A stretch of DNA of 6,642 bases from an uncultured Collinsella sp. (GTDB lineage: Bacteria; Actinomycetota; Coriobacteriia; Coriobacteriales; Coriobacteriaceae): NCBI GenBank assembly GCA_900540095.1, contig UQEO01000095.1:1-6642 (forward strand), in the 5' to 3' direction. A program made the translations under genes and the position numbers. The notes under the pieces are model-generated. The model saw only the letters and a list, made by a program, of their open reading frames with translations, was not told the DNA's origin and made no database searches. Position 1 is the first letter of the stretch, and each line of letters begins with the position of its first letter. This document shows positions 1 through 4,742 of the stretch, in pieces.

Positions 1-667
1 GTGGTCGGCCGGACAGCTCTTTGTACTTGGGCGCGGGATCGCCCTGACGCTCCAACGGCCGCAGCTGACGGGCGATTTCCTTATTGATGTCGCGGGCACG
101 CGTCAGGTGCTCGTCCATCGACTTAATCTTTTTGAGCGCACGCTCCTTGCGCCGCTTGTGCTTGGAGATACCGGCGGCTTCCTCGATGAGGGCACGGCGC
201 TCCTCGGGGCGGCTCTGCAAAATGGCGTCGAGCTTGCCCTGGCTAATAATGGAATGCGTATCCTTGCCCAAGCCCGAATCGTGCAGGATGTCCTGAATGT
301 CCATCAGGCGGCACGGACTCGAGTTGATGAGGTACTCGCTTTCGCCCGAGCGATACATGCGACGGGTAATGGCGACCTCGTCAAAATCGACAGGCAGCAT
401 ATGGTCCGAGTTATCGAGCACCAGCGTGACCTCGGCGACACCCACCGGCTTGCGCGCTGACGAGCCCGAGAAGATGACATCCTCCATGGCCTGGCCGCGC
501 AGCTGCTTGGCGCTCTGCTCGCCCAGGACCCACAGAATCGAGTCAGAGATGTTCGATTTTCCCGAGCCGTTGGGACCGACGATGACGGTCAGACCCGGCT
601 CAAACGTCATATGGGCGCGGTCGGCAAACGACTTGAACCCTTTGAGCGTGAGGGACTTGAGATACAC
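1..667 (-). CDS. smc: Chromosome segregation ATPase SMC, N-terminal part (3' end outside window)
   Basis: SMC is the ATPase arm of the bacterial condensin (with ScpA and ScpB), which compacts and segregates the chromosome. About 222 codons are visible. The protein opens with the family-typical VYLKSLTLKGFKSF and has a Walker A GPNGSGKS at residues 31-38, a Q-loop in WVLGEQS around 46-52, and then SGESEYLIN and GLGKDTHSIISQGKLD. A basic stretch HKRRKERALKK follows, leading into the first coiled coil (RPLERQ...KYKELS). The start is GTG at 667, chosen because it gives the canonical SMC N-terminus and sits 10 bases after the rnc stop, with a GAGGA purine run just before it. The gene is cut by the window edge; the hinge, second coil and C-terminal signature and Walker B are not visible. 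The last three codons (GRP) fit the family poorly and may be edge error. The identification is very secure. Confidence 0.97.
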   Translation of the reverse strand, partial: MYLKSLTLKGFKSFADRAHMTFEPGLTVIVGPNGSGKSNISDSILWVLGEQSAKQLRGQAMEDVIFSGSSARKPVGVAEVTLVLDNSDHMLPVDFDEVAITRRMYRSGESEYLINSSPCRLMDIQDILHDSGLGKDTHSIISQGKLDAILQSRPEERRALIEEAAGISKHKRRKERALKKIKSMDEHLTRARDINKEIARQLRPLERQGDPAPKYKELSGRP

Positions 668-677
668 GGTTCCTCGC

Positions 678-1403
678 TTAAACAGGCTTCTTGTTGAGAA
701 TCACGCCGTTGGTGGTGTAGCCCATGCGGTCAAGCGCCTCGAGAGCAGCGGCTCCCTCGGCTTCTTTCTTTGAGGAGCCGGAGCCGCGACCCTGACGGAT
801 GCCATCGATCAAAACCACGGCGGTAAAGGTGGGCGCATGCGCCGGGCCCTCGGAGCCAACGAGCTTGTACGCCGGGGGCTCGTGACCGTCGGCTTGCACA
901 CACTCCTGCAAAAACGACTTGGGGTTCGCAGGATGCTCGGCACGCTCGGAAGCCAAATGCGGCTTAAGCGTACGGTGAATGAACTCCGCCGCGGCATCCC
1001 AGCCGGCATCCAGGTACAGCGCTCCCACGAGCGACTCGTAGACGTTCTCGAGGGCCGAATGCAGGCCGCGCGCACCGGTACCGGTCTCGGAGGCACCAAA
1101 GATGATGATGTCGTCGATGCCCAGCTCGTGAGAAACCTCGGACAGCGTAGCACCCGAGACAAGCGACACCTTCAGGCGCGTGAGCTTGCCCTCGTCAAAC
1201 TCCGGATAGGACTCAAACAGGGAGCGTGCGACCACAGCGCCCAAAATGGAATCGCCCAAGAACTCAAGGCGCTCATAGCTGGCAGAAACCGGCTGGCCCT
1301 CGACTGCCGAGGGATGCGTGAGTGCCGCGCGCAGCAGCACCTTATTATTGAACTCATGGCCCAGGATTTCCTGGGCGCGCGTAAGTCGGTCGGATAAAGC
1401 CAA
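678..1403 (-). CDS. rnc: Ribonuclease III
   Basis: RNase III cleaves double-stranded RNA, matures 16S and 23S rRNA precursors and processes some mRNAs. The 241-residue product has the usual two-domain layout. The endonuclease domain spans about 1-150 with the signature ERLEFLGDS at 44-52 (E44, E47 and D51 match the first metal-site cluster) and NVYESLVGALYLD at 120-132 containing the catalytic E123. A double-stranded RNA-binding domain covers about 160-228, from NPKSFLQE to SSKKEAEGAAALEAL. Asn120 stands where E. coli has Asp114; I believe Asn occurs there in other bacterial homologues, so I do not infer inactivity. The start is TTG at 1403. It is supported by an AAGGAGG Shine-Dalgarno 8 bases upstream inside the end of acpP, and by the natural N-terminus MALSDRLTRAQEILG. 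The acpP stop is 3 bases upstream and smc follows 10 bases downstream, so the three genes are probably co-transcribed. Confidence 0.97.
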   Translation of the reverse strand: MALSDRLTRAQEILGHEFNNKVLLRAALTHPSAVEGQPVSASYERLEFLGDSILGAVVARSLFESYPEFDEGKLTRLKVSLVSGATLSEVSHELGIDDIIIFGASETGTGARGLHSALENVYESLVGALYLDAGWDAAAEFIHRTLKPHLASERAEHPANPKSFLQECVQADGHEPPAYKLVGSEGPAHAPTFTAVVLIDGIRQGRGSGSSKKEAEGAAALEALDRMGYTTNGVILNKKPV

Positions 1404-1406
1404 GAC

Positions 1407-1649
1407 TTAGGCCTCCTTGGCAGCTTCGATAGCGTCGACGGCGTCGGCGACAGAGTTGAGCGAGAGCAGGGTCTCGTCATCGATCTCGAGGTTGAACTCG
1501 TCCTCGATAGCCGTAACCAGCTGCAGGCGCTCGAGCGAGTTGGCATCGAGGTCGTCAAAGGTGGTCTCCTCGCTAATTTCGGCAACATCGACGCCCAGAA
1601 CGTCAGCAGCGACCTCGGCGATCTTGTCGAAGATTTCGGAGCGGTCCAT
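1407..1649 (-). CDS. acpP: Acyl carrier protein
   Basis: This is a small acidic carrier protein of 80 residues that holds growing acyl chains on a 4'-phosphopantetheine arm during type II fatty acid synthesis and donates them to PlsX. The four-helix fold is recognisable: MDRSEIFDKIAEVAADVLG (helix I), ETTFDDLDANSLERLQLV (loop and helix II), AIEDEFNLEIDDE (helix III region) and SVADAVDAIEAAKEA (helix IV). The predicted attachment residue is Ser38 in NSL; most ACPs have DSL, so Asn37 replaces the usual Asp. The ATG at 1649 is preferred over an in-frame ATG at 1664. It has AGAGGA 7 bases ahead and gives the normal ACP length, whereas the open frame running back into plsX does not. It lies in a plsX-acpP-rnc-smc order. 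The phosphopantetheine donor CoA depends on coaD, encoded 2.6 kb upstream. Confidence 0.95.
   Translation of the reverse strand: MDRSEIFDKIAEVAADVLGVDVAEISEETTFDDLDANSLERLQLVTAIEDEFNLEIDDETLLSLNSVADAVDAIEAAKEA
1412..1418 (-). promoter_or_regulatory. Ribosome binding site of rnc, inside acpP
   Basis: The minus strand reads AAGGAGG here, 8 bases before the TTG start of rnc. The same bases encode the Lys-Glu near the C-terminus of acyl carrier protein. This near-perfect anti-16S match offsets the weak TTG initiator and fixes the rnc start. Confidence 0.8.
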
Positions 1650-1678
1650 AGCGCTTCCTCTCATAGTGCATGAATACC

Positions 1679-1707
1679 AAAAGAATGGTACCGCCCGGGC
1701 GGTACCA
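1679..1707 (-). terminator. Perfect-palindrome hairpin with T-rich tail between plsX and acpP
   Basis: Positions 1686-1707 form a perfect 22-base palindrome with the half-site TGGTACCGCCC. As RNA it would fold into a 9-base-pair stem with a CCGG tetraloop. On the minus strand it is followed by ATTCTTTTGG, a moderately T-rich run, so it can be read as an intrinsic terminator after plsX. The T-run is interrupted and acpP starts only about 30 bases later, so partial readthrough or leader control is possible. Such a symmetric DNA site could also be an operator. Confidence 0.5.
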
Positions 1708-1720
1708 AGACACGGTTCTG

Positions 1721-1726
1721 ATTCTA
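1721..1726 (-). promoter_or_regulatory. Candidate -10 box for acpP
   Basis: The minus strand reads TAGAAT, 4 of 6 matches to TATAAT, 71 bases upstream of the acpP ATG and just ahead of the 22-base palindrome. No convincing -35 box is seen at 16-18 bases. The assignment rests on position and one hexamer, so it is weak. Confidence 0.2.
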
Positions 1727-1773
1727 CCCCACGGCGTGCACCGCGAAGCACATAACAGCGCTCTAACTCGCTC

Positions 1774-2793
1774 TTATAAAACGATACCATCCATAGAGTT
1801 GGCGACGTTCTCGACCAGTCCGGCGCGCACGGCTTCGGCCGCCGCGAGCGTACCGTTTTTAACAGCCTCGACCGAGGTGGCGCCATGACCGATCAGGACC
1901 ACGCCGCGCAGGCCCAGAAGAATCGCGCCGCCCTTGGCGTCGCCAGAGAGCTTGGCCTTAATCTCGCGCATCTGCTTTTTAATGAGCAGCGCGGCGATCT
2001 TGGTGCCGAGCGATGACATAAAGACGCCCTTGAGCTCCTGTAGCAAAAACTTGGCAGCACCCTCGGTGGCCTTGAGCGCAATATTGCCCGACATGCCATC
2101 GGCAACGACGACATCGAAGTTACCTGAGGTGATGTCCGTTCCCTCGCAGTTACCAACAAAGCCGGGAACGGCGGCTTTCATGGCCGGGAAGCAGGCCTTG
2201 GTAAAGTTGGAGCCCTTCTCGTCCTCGGTGCCGTTGGCAAGCAGGCCCACGCGGGGATGCTCGATGCCCAGGACGACGCGGGCATAAGCACTACCCATCT
2301 GGGCAAAACGTACCATGTCATCGACCTCGACATCGGGGTTGGCGCCCATATCGCACAGCACCGTCAGACCGCCGGCGCGATTGGGTAGCGCATTGGTCAG
2401 ACAGGGGCGCACCGGCTGCTTCTTGCCTTCGGCCTGAAACCTAAACGGCGTCACGTAGGCGGTGGCAGCGGCGGTCATGGCGCCGGTGGAGCCGGCAGAG
2501 AAAAACGCGTCCGCATTACCCTTCTTGATGGCACGACACGACAGCACGATCGACGACTTGCGTTTAGTCATCACGGCGCGAATGGGATCGTCATCCATGG
2601 CGATAACGTCAGGTGCCTCAAGGGCCTCAACACGTGCATGGGAAGCGGCAAAAGGGTTGACGATTTCGGCGGGTCCAGCTGCCAAGACCTCGATATCGGG
2701 ATCGGCGGCAAGCGCAGCCTCGATACCATCGAGAACAACCTGAGGTTTCTCGTCTCCGCCCACAACGTCTACACAAACGCGAACGTTACTCAT
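1774..2793 (-). CDS. plsX: Phosphate acyltransferase PlsX
   Basis: PlsX is a peripheral membrane enzyme that converts acyl-ACP and phosphate to acyl-phosphate, the acyl donor for PlsY in making lysophosphatidic acid for phospholipids. The product has 339 residues, normal for the family. Recognisable blocks are VDVVGGDEKP at 8-17 (usual form DAMGGD..P), FFSAGSTGAMTA (usual SAGNTGA), LCDMGANPD, LLANGTEDEKGS, VADGMSGNIALKATEG, and the C-terminal GGAILLGLRGVVLIGHG. Two in-frame ATGs exist. The one at 2793 is preferred because AAGGAG lies 7 bases ahead of it, while the ATG at 2799 is only 1 base from that site. It sits between rpmF and acpP, as in many bacteria, but the fabH, fabD and fabG genes that often follow are not here. 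Terminator-like hairpins lie on both sides, so it may be its own transcription unit. Confidence 0.96.
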   Translation of the reverse strand: MSNVRVCVDVVGGDEKPQVVLDGIEAALAADPDIEVLAAGPAEIVNPFAASHARVEALEAPDVIAMDDDPIRAVMTKRKSSIVLSCRAIKKGNADAFFSAGSTGAMTAAATAYVTPFRFQAEGKKQPVRPCLTNALPNRAGGLTVLCDMGANPDVEVDDMVRFAQMGSAYARVVLGIEHPRVGLLANGTEDEKGSNFTKACFPAMKAAVPGFVGNCEGTDITSGNFDVVVADGMSGNIALKATEGAAKFLLQELKGVFMSSLGTKIAALLIKKQMREIKAKLSGDAKGGAILLGLRGVVLIGHGATSVEAVKNGTLAAAEAVRAGLVENVANSMDGIVL

Positions 2794-2810
2794 AAACATG
2801 CTCCTTATAC

Positions 2811-2840
2811 AAAAATGGCCGACTCATTGAGCCGGCCATT
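2811..2840 (-). terminator. Strong intrinsic-terminator hairpin between rpmF and plsX
   Basis: On the minus strand AATGGCCGGCTC pairs with GAGTCGGCCATT across a 3-base loop. The stem is about 12 base pairs with one G-U pair and is followed directly by a T-run (five Ts including the stem end). On the plus strand no T-run follows, so it acts towards plsX. It would end the transcript coming from rpmF. The T-run finishes only 4 bases before the plsX Shine-Dalgarno, so any plsX promoter must lie upstream of the hairpin unless plsX relies on readthrough. Confidence 0.75.
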
Positions 2841-2843
2841 GTG

Positions 2844-2857
2844 GTTCCATTTGGAAC
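2844..2857 (-). repeat. 14-base inverted repeat GTTCCA-AA-TGGAAC in the plsX leader
   Basis: This is a perfect short palindrome directly upstream of the terminator hairpin and downstream of a TATACT box. It could be a small RNA hairpin (5 pairs, 4-base loop) or a dimeric-regulator binding site overlapping the start of a plsX transcript. A chance occurrence of this length is also plausible. Confidence 0.4.
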
Positions 2858-2871
2858 GGCATCGCATCCAG

Positions 2872-2877
2872 AGTATA
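2872..2877 (-). promoter_or_regulatory. Candidate -10 box for plsX
   Basis: The minus strand reads TATACT, 5 of 6 matches to the consensus, just after the rpmF stop codon. Transcription from it would begin near 2865 and give a leader of about 70 bases containing both hairpins before the plsX ATG. The region 16-18 bases upstream lies in the end of rpmF and has no good -35 hexamer, so confidence is low. Confidence 0.3.
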
Positions 2878-2880
2878 CCG

Positions 2881-3060
2881 TTACTCGGTAACGATAACCT
2901 CGCGGTCCTTGTAGAAACCGCAGCTGGGGCACACGTGGTGCGGAAGCTTAACAGCGCCGCAACGGGGGCACGTGGACTGAGCCGCAGCCGAGATCTTCAT
3001 GTTGGCGGAACGACGGGTGTGAGTGCGGATACGACCCTGCTTTTGTTTAGGTACGGGCAT
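2881..3060 (-). CDS. rpmF: 50S ribosomal protein L32 (zinc-ribbon form)
   Basis: L32 is a small basic protein of the large ribosomal subunit. This 59-residue product was read directly from the sequence. It starts MPVPKQKQGRIRTHTRRSAN, has two CxxC pairs (C31/C34 in CPRCG and C44/C47 in CPSCG), and ends YKDREVIVTE. The four cysteines show the zinc-binding (C+) version, the type that some bacteria replace with a zinc-free paralogue under zinc limitation; no paralogue is visible here. An AAGGAAGG Shine-Dalgarno lies 5 bases before the ATG. It follows yceD after 64 bases and precedes plsX, the classic yceD-rpmF-plsX order, with a terminator-like hairpin after its stop. Confidence 0.97.
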   Translation of the reverse strand: MPVPKQKQGRIRTHTRRSANMKISAAAQSTCPRCGAVKLPHHVCPSCGFYKDREVIVTE

Positions 3061-3124
3061 AGTGACCTTCCTTATGAACTATCCAGTGTGGCGATTACGC
3101 GCAAGTAGCGATACTACCACAGTT

Positions 3125-3679
3125 TTACTCGTCAAGCTTGAGATTCTTCAATGCTGCAAATGGATTTTCCGTGGCCTCGGCCCATTCGGCCTCGGCTTGG
3201 GCAGCACAATCACATTGCTCGACGTTGAGATTGCAACCGCAAGTGGGGCACAGACCGCGGCAATCGGGCTTGCAGAGCACCACGAACGGCGTGTCCATGA
3301 CGACGGCGTCGTTGATGGGCTCACCCAGATCGACGATGCGGTCCTCACCCAGGAGCTCGTAGCCGTCCTCGTAGGCCTCGGGATCCTCGGGCTCCTCAAA
3401 GAGGTAGAACTCCTCAATCTCGCCAGCGATATCAAACGAGGCGGGCTCCAGGCAACGGTCGCACTCGCCGGTGGCATGCGCGCGAACCATACCCGTGAGC
3501 AAGACACCGGTACCGGCATTGGTAAAGACAACGTCGTAGTCAATACCGTCCTGTAGCTGGTACTCCTTCTCGCCCACCGTGTACGTGGCGACATCGACCT
3601 TACCGGTCAGCGGATACGAATCTCCAGGAAACTCGAGCTGCTCGGAAAGATCGACGGTAACGCTCGGGAACTCAGCCAT
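3125..3679 (-). CDS. yceD: YceD/DUF177 family protein, probable rRNA accumulation factor
   Basis: DUF177 (YceD) proteins occur almost always just before rpmF. E. coli and plant members are reported to affect 23S rRNA accumulation or processing, but the biochemical role is unclear. The 184-residue product has the family CxxC in ECDRCLEP (C73, C76) after a beta-rich N-terminal half. An acidic middle follows (FEEPEDPEAYEDGYELLGED). The C-terminal cysteine cluster holds C136, C140, C144, C147, C149, C156 and C158 around GLCPTCGCNLN, a likely metal site that E. coli YceD lacks but Gram-positive members carry. The ATG at 3679 shares a base with the TAA of the upstream gene (TAATG) and gives the family-like start MAEFPSVTVDLSE. 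Its own Shine-Dalgarno is weak, so translation is probably coupled to the upstream gene. A longer open frame to 3730 is only upstream overlap. Confidence 0.9.
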   Translation of the reverse strand: MAEFPSVTVDLSEQLEFPGDSYPLTGKVDVATYTVGEKEYQLQDGIDYDVVFTNAGTGVLLTGMVRAHATGECDRCLEPASFDIAGEIEEFYLFEEPEDPEAYEDGYELLGEDRIVDLGEPINDAVVMDTPFVVLCKPDCRGLCPTCGCNLNVEQCDCAAQAEAEWAEATENPFAALKNLKLDE

Positions 3680-4176
3680 TACCACTGACCATTCTGTTGG
3701 GCGGCACCCTCGTTGAGCTGCTGACGGCAACGGGTAACGGTGCCGGTCAGGCTCTTAAGGTTCTCCTCCAGGTGCGTAAAGACCTGCTCTGCGTAGTCCT
3801 CGGCGGCATAACGCGTCTCGCGCTCGTACTGCTGGGCACGATCGCGGATGTCGTCGGCCTGCTGCTGCGCAAGGCGGACGATCTCCTGCTCACCGGCAAT
3901 GGTGAGGGCCTGCTGCTGAGCGTCAGCGATGATGGAATCGGCCTGAGCGGCGGCGGAAGCCATAAGCTCCTCGCGCTCCTTAAGGATACGGCGGGACTTC
4001 TGCCACTCCTCGGGATAGCTCATGCGGATCTCGTCGAGGATGTTGAAGAACACGTCGGCGTCGATGACCTTGAACTGAGCGTTCTTGCCGAAAGGCGGCT
4101 TGGCTTCCTCGATCAGCCCTTCGAGCTCATCGACCAAGCTGACGATCCTATCGCCAGGAAAATTCTCGCCCGGCAT
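3679..4176 (-). CDS. SepIVA/DivIVA-like coiled-coil protein
   Basis: This is a 165-residue, mostly helical cytoplasmic protein with no signal peptide or membrane segment. The N-terminal part (about 10-60) has IVSLVDELEGLIEEAK, then FKVIDADVFFNILDEIR and YPEEW. Residues 60-140 form an Ala/Gln/Glu/Arg-rich coiled coil (RRILKEREELM, AQADSIIADAQQQA, QQADDIRDRAQQYERE). The end, LEENLKSLTGTVTRCRQQL, resembles the C-terminus of mycobacterial SepIVA, a DivIVA-domain septation factor. That gene also lies directly before a DUF177 gene near rnc and smc (Rv2927c-Rv2926c-rnc). SepIVA, from memory about 245 residues, has a much longer coil. The ATG at 4176 is chosen because AAAGGAG lies 5 bases upstream; ATGs at 4200 and 4188 lack such a site. 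A role in septum or polar growth is inferred from family and synteny. A generic DivIVA or V-type ATPase E-subunit-like coil is the alternative label. Confidence 0.75.
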   Translation of the reverse strand: MPGENFPGDRIVSLVDELEGLIEEAKPPFGKNAQFKVIDADVFFNILDEIRMSYPEEWQKSRRILKEREELMASAAAQADSIIADAQQQALTIAGEQEIVRLAQQQADDIRDRAQQYERETRYAAEDYAEQVFTHLEENLKSLTGTVTRCRQQLNEGAAQQNGQW

Positions 4177-4244
4177 CCGGTCTCCTTTCATAGGTAACAT
4201 ATCATCGTGCTAGTTTACCACATGCCACCAGGCAATAAGAAACG

Positions 4245-4742
4245 TCACGAAAAGCGATGTTTGAGCGCTTCGACCACGTTGGACGGGACAAACGTCGATA
4301 CGTCACTGCCGAGCGAGGCGATCTGGCGAACGACCGAGCTCGAGATATAGCCGTACTGCGGCGCACTCATGACAAAGATGGACTCCAGCTCGCTATCCAG
4401 GCGATAGTTAAGGTCGGCCTGCTGCAGCTCATACTCAAAGTCGGTCATGGCGCGCAGACCCTTGACCACGGCCCCCGCCCCCTGCTCACGAGCGAAGTCG
4501 ACCAAGAGGCCGGTAAAGGGAAGGACCTCGACGCCGTCGATATCACCGAGCGCCTCGCGGGCCAGCGCCACGCGCTCATCGAGCATAAACGTGGTGCCCA
4601 CACCGTTTTTACCCTGCGACTCGGCAACAGCGACGATCACGCTGGGAAAGATGCGGCGGGCGCGGCGGATCACATCGATATGGCCAAACGTGATGGGATC
4701 GAAGGTGCCCGGGACGATCACGCGATTAATAGTGTCACTCAT
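4245..4742 (-). CDS. coaD: Phosphopantetheine adenylyltransferase
   Basis: CoaD transfers AMP from ATP to 4'-phosphopantetheine, giving dephospho-CoA, the penultimate step of CoA synthesis. The 165-residue length is typical. The nucleotidyltransferase motif GTFDPITFGH ends in H21, the expected catalytic histidine. KGLRAMTDFEYELQQADLN at 94-112 matches the substrate-binding helix region (E. coli RGLRAVADFEYEMQLAHMN). YISSSVVR at 132-139 is the ISSSxxR motif that contacts the ATP phosphates. The segment SQGKNGVGTTFMLDER is a couple of residues longer than in E. coli. The ATG at 4742 overlaps the end of rsmD by 8 bases (ATGAGTGA) and has GGAGG 6 bases upstream. The longer open frame to 4868 lies within rsmD and is rejected. 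The rsmD-coaD pair is a common conserved neighbourhood. Confidence 0.97.
   Translation of the reverse strand: MSDTINRVIVPGTFDPITFGHIDVIRRARRIFPSVIVAVAESQGKNGVGTTFMLDERVALAREALGDIDGVEVLPFTGLLVDFAREQGAGAVVKGLRAMTDFEYELQQADLNYRLDSELESIFVMSAPQYGYISSSVVRQIASLGSDVSTFVPSNVVEALKHRFS

Noticed and set aside
837..1397. 186-codon plus-strand open frame opposite rnc
   Set aside because: Antisense shadow of RNase III, rich in Arg, Leu and Gly, with no domain and no independent support.
1650..1886. N-terminal extension of the acpP frame into plsX
   Set aside because: ACPs start at the MDRSEIF-type helix. The extension overlaps plsX coding sequence and crosses the palindrome, and the ATG at 1649 has its own Shine-Dalgarno.
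3061..3124. Possible promoter in the yceD-rpmF gap (TTGCGC with GATAGT 15 bases on)
   Set aside because: Spacing is short and the matches partial. The gap could equally be a simple co-transcribed spacer, so it is not listed as a feature.
3023..3556. 177-codon plus-strand open frame opposite yceD and rpmF
   Set aside because: Antisense to two conserved genes, with no recognisable domain.
4177..4244. Possible promoter in the coaD to SepIVA-like gap (TTGCCT, 17 bases, TAGCAC)
   Set aside because: The -10 hexamer is poor and no terminator separates the genes. The evidence is too thin to call.
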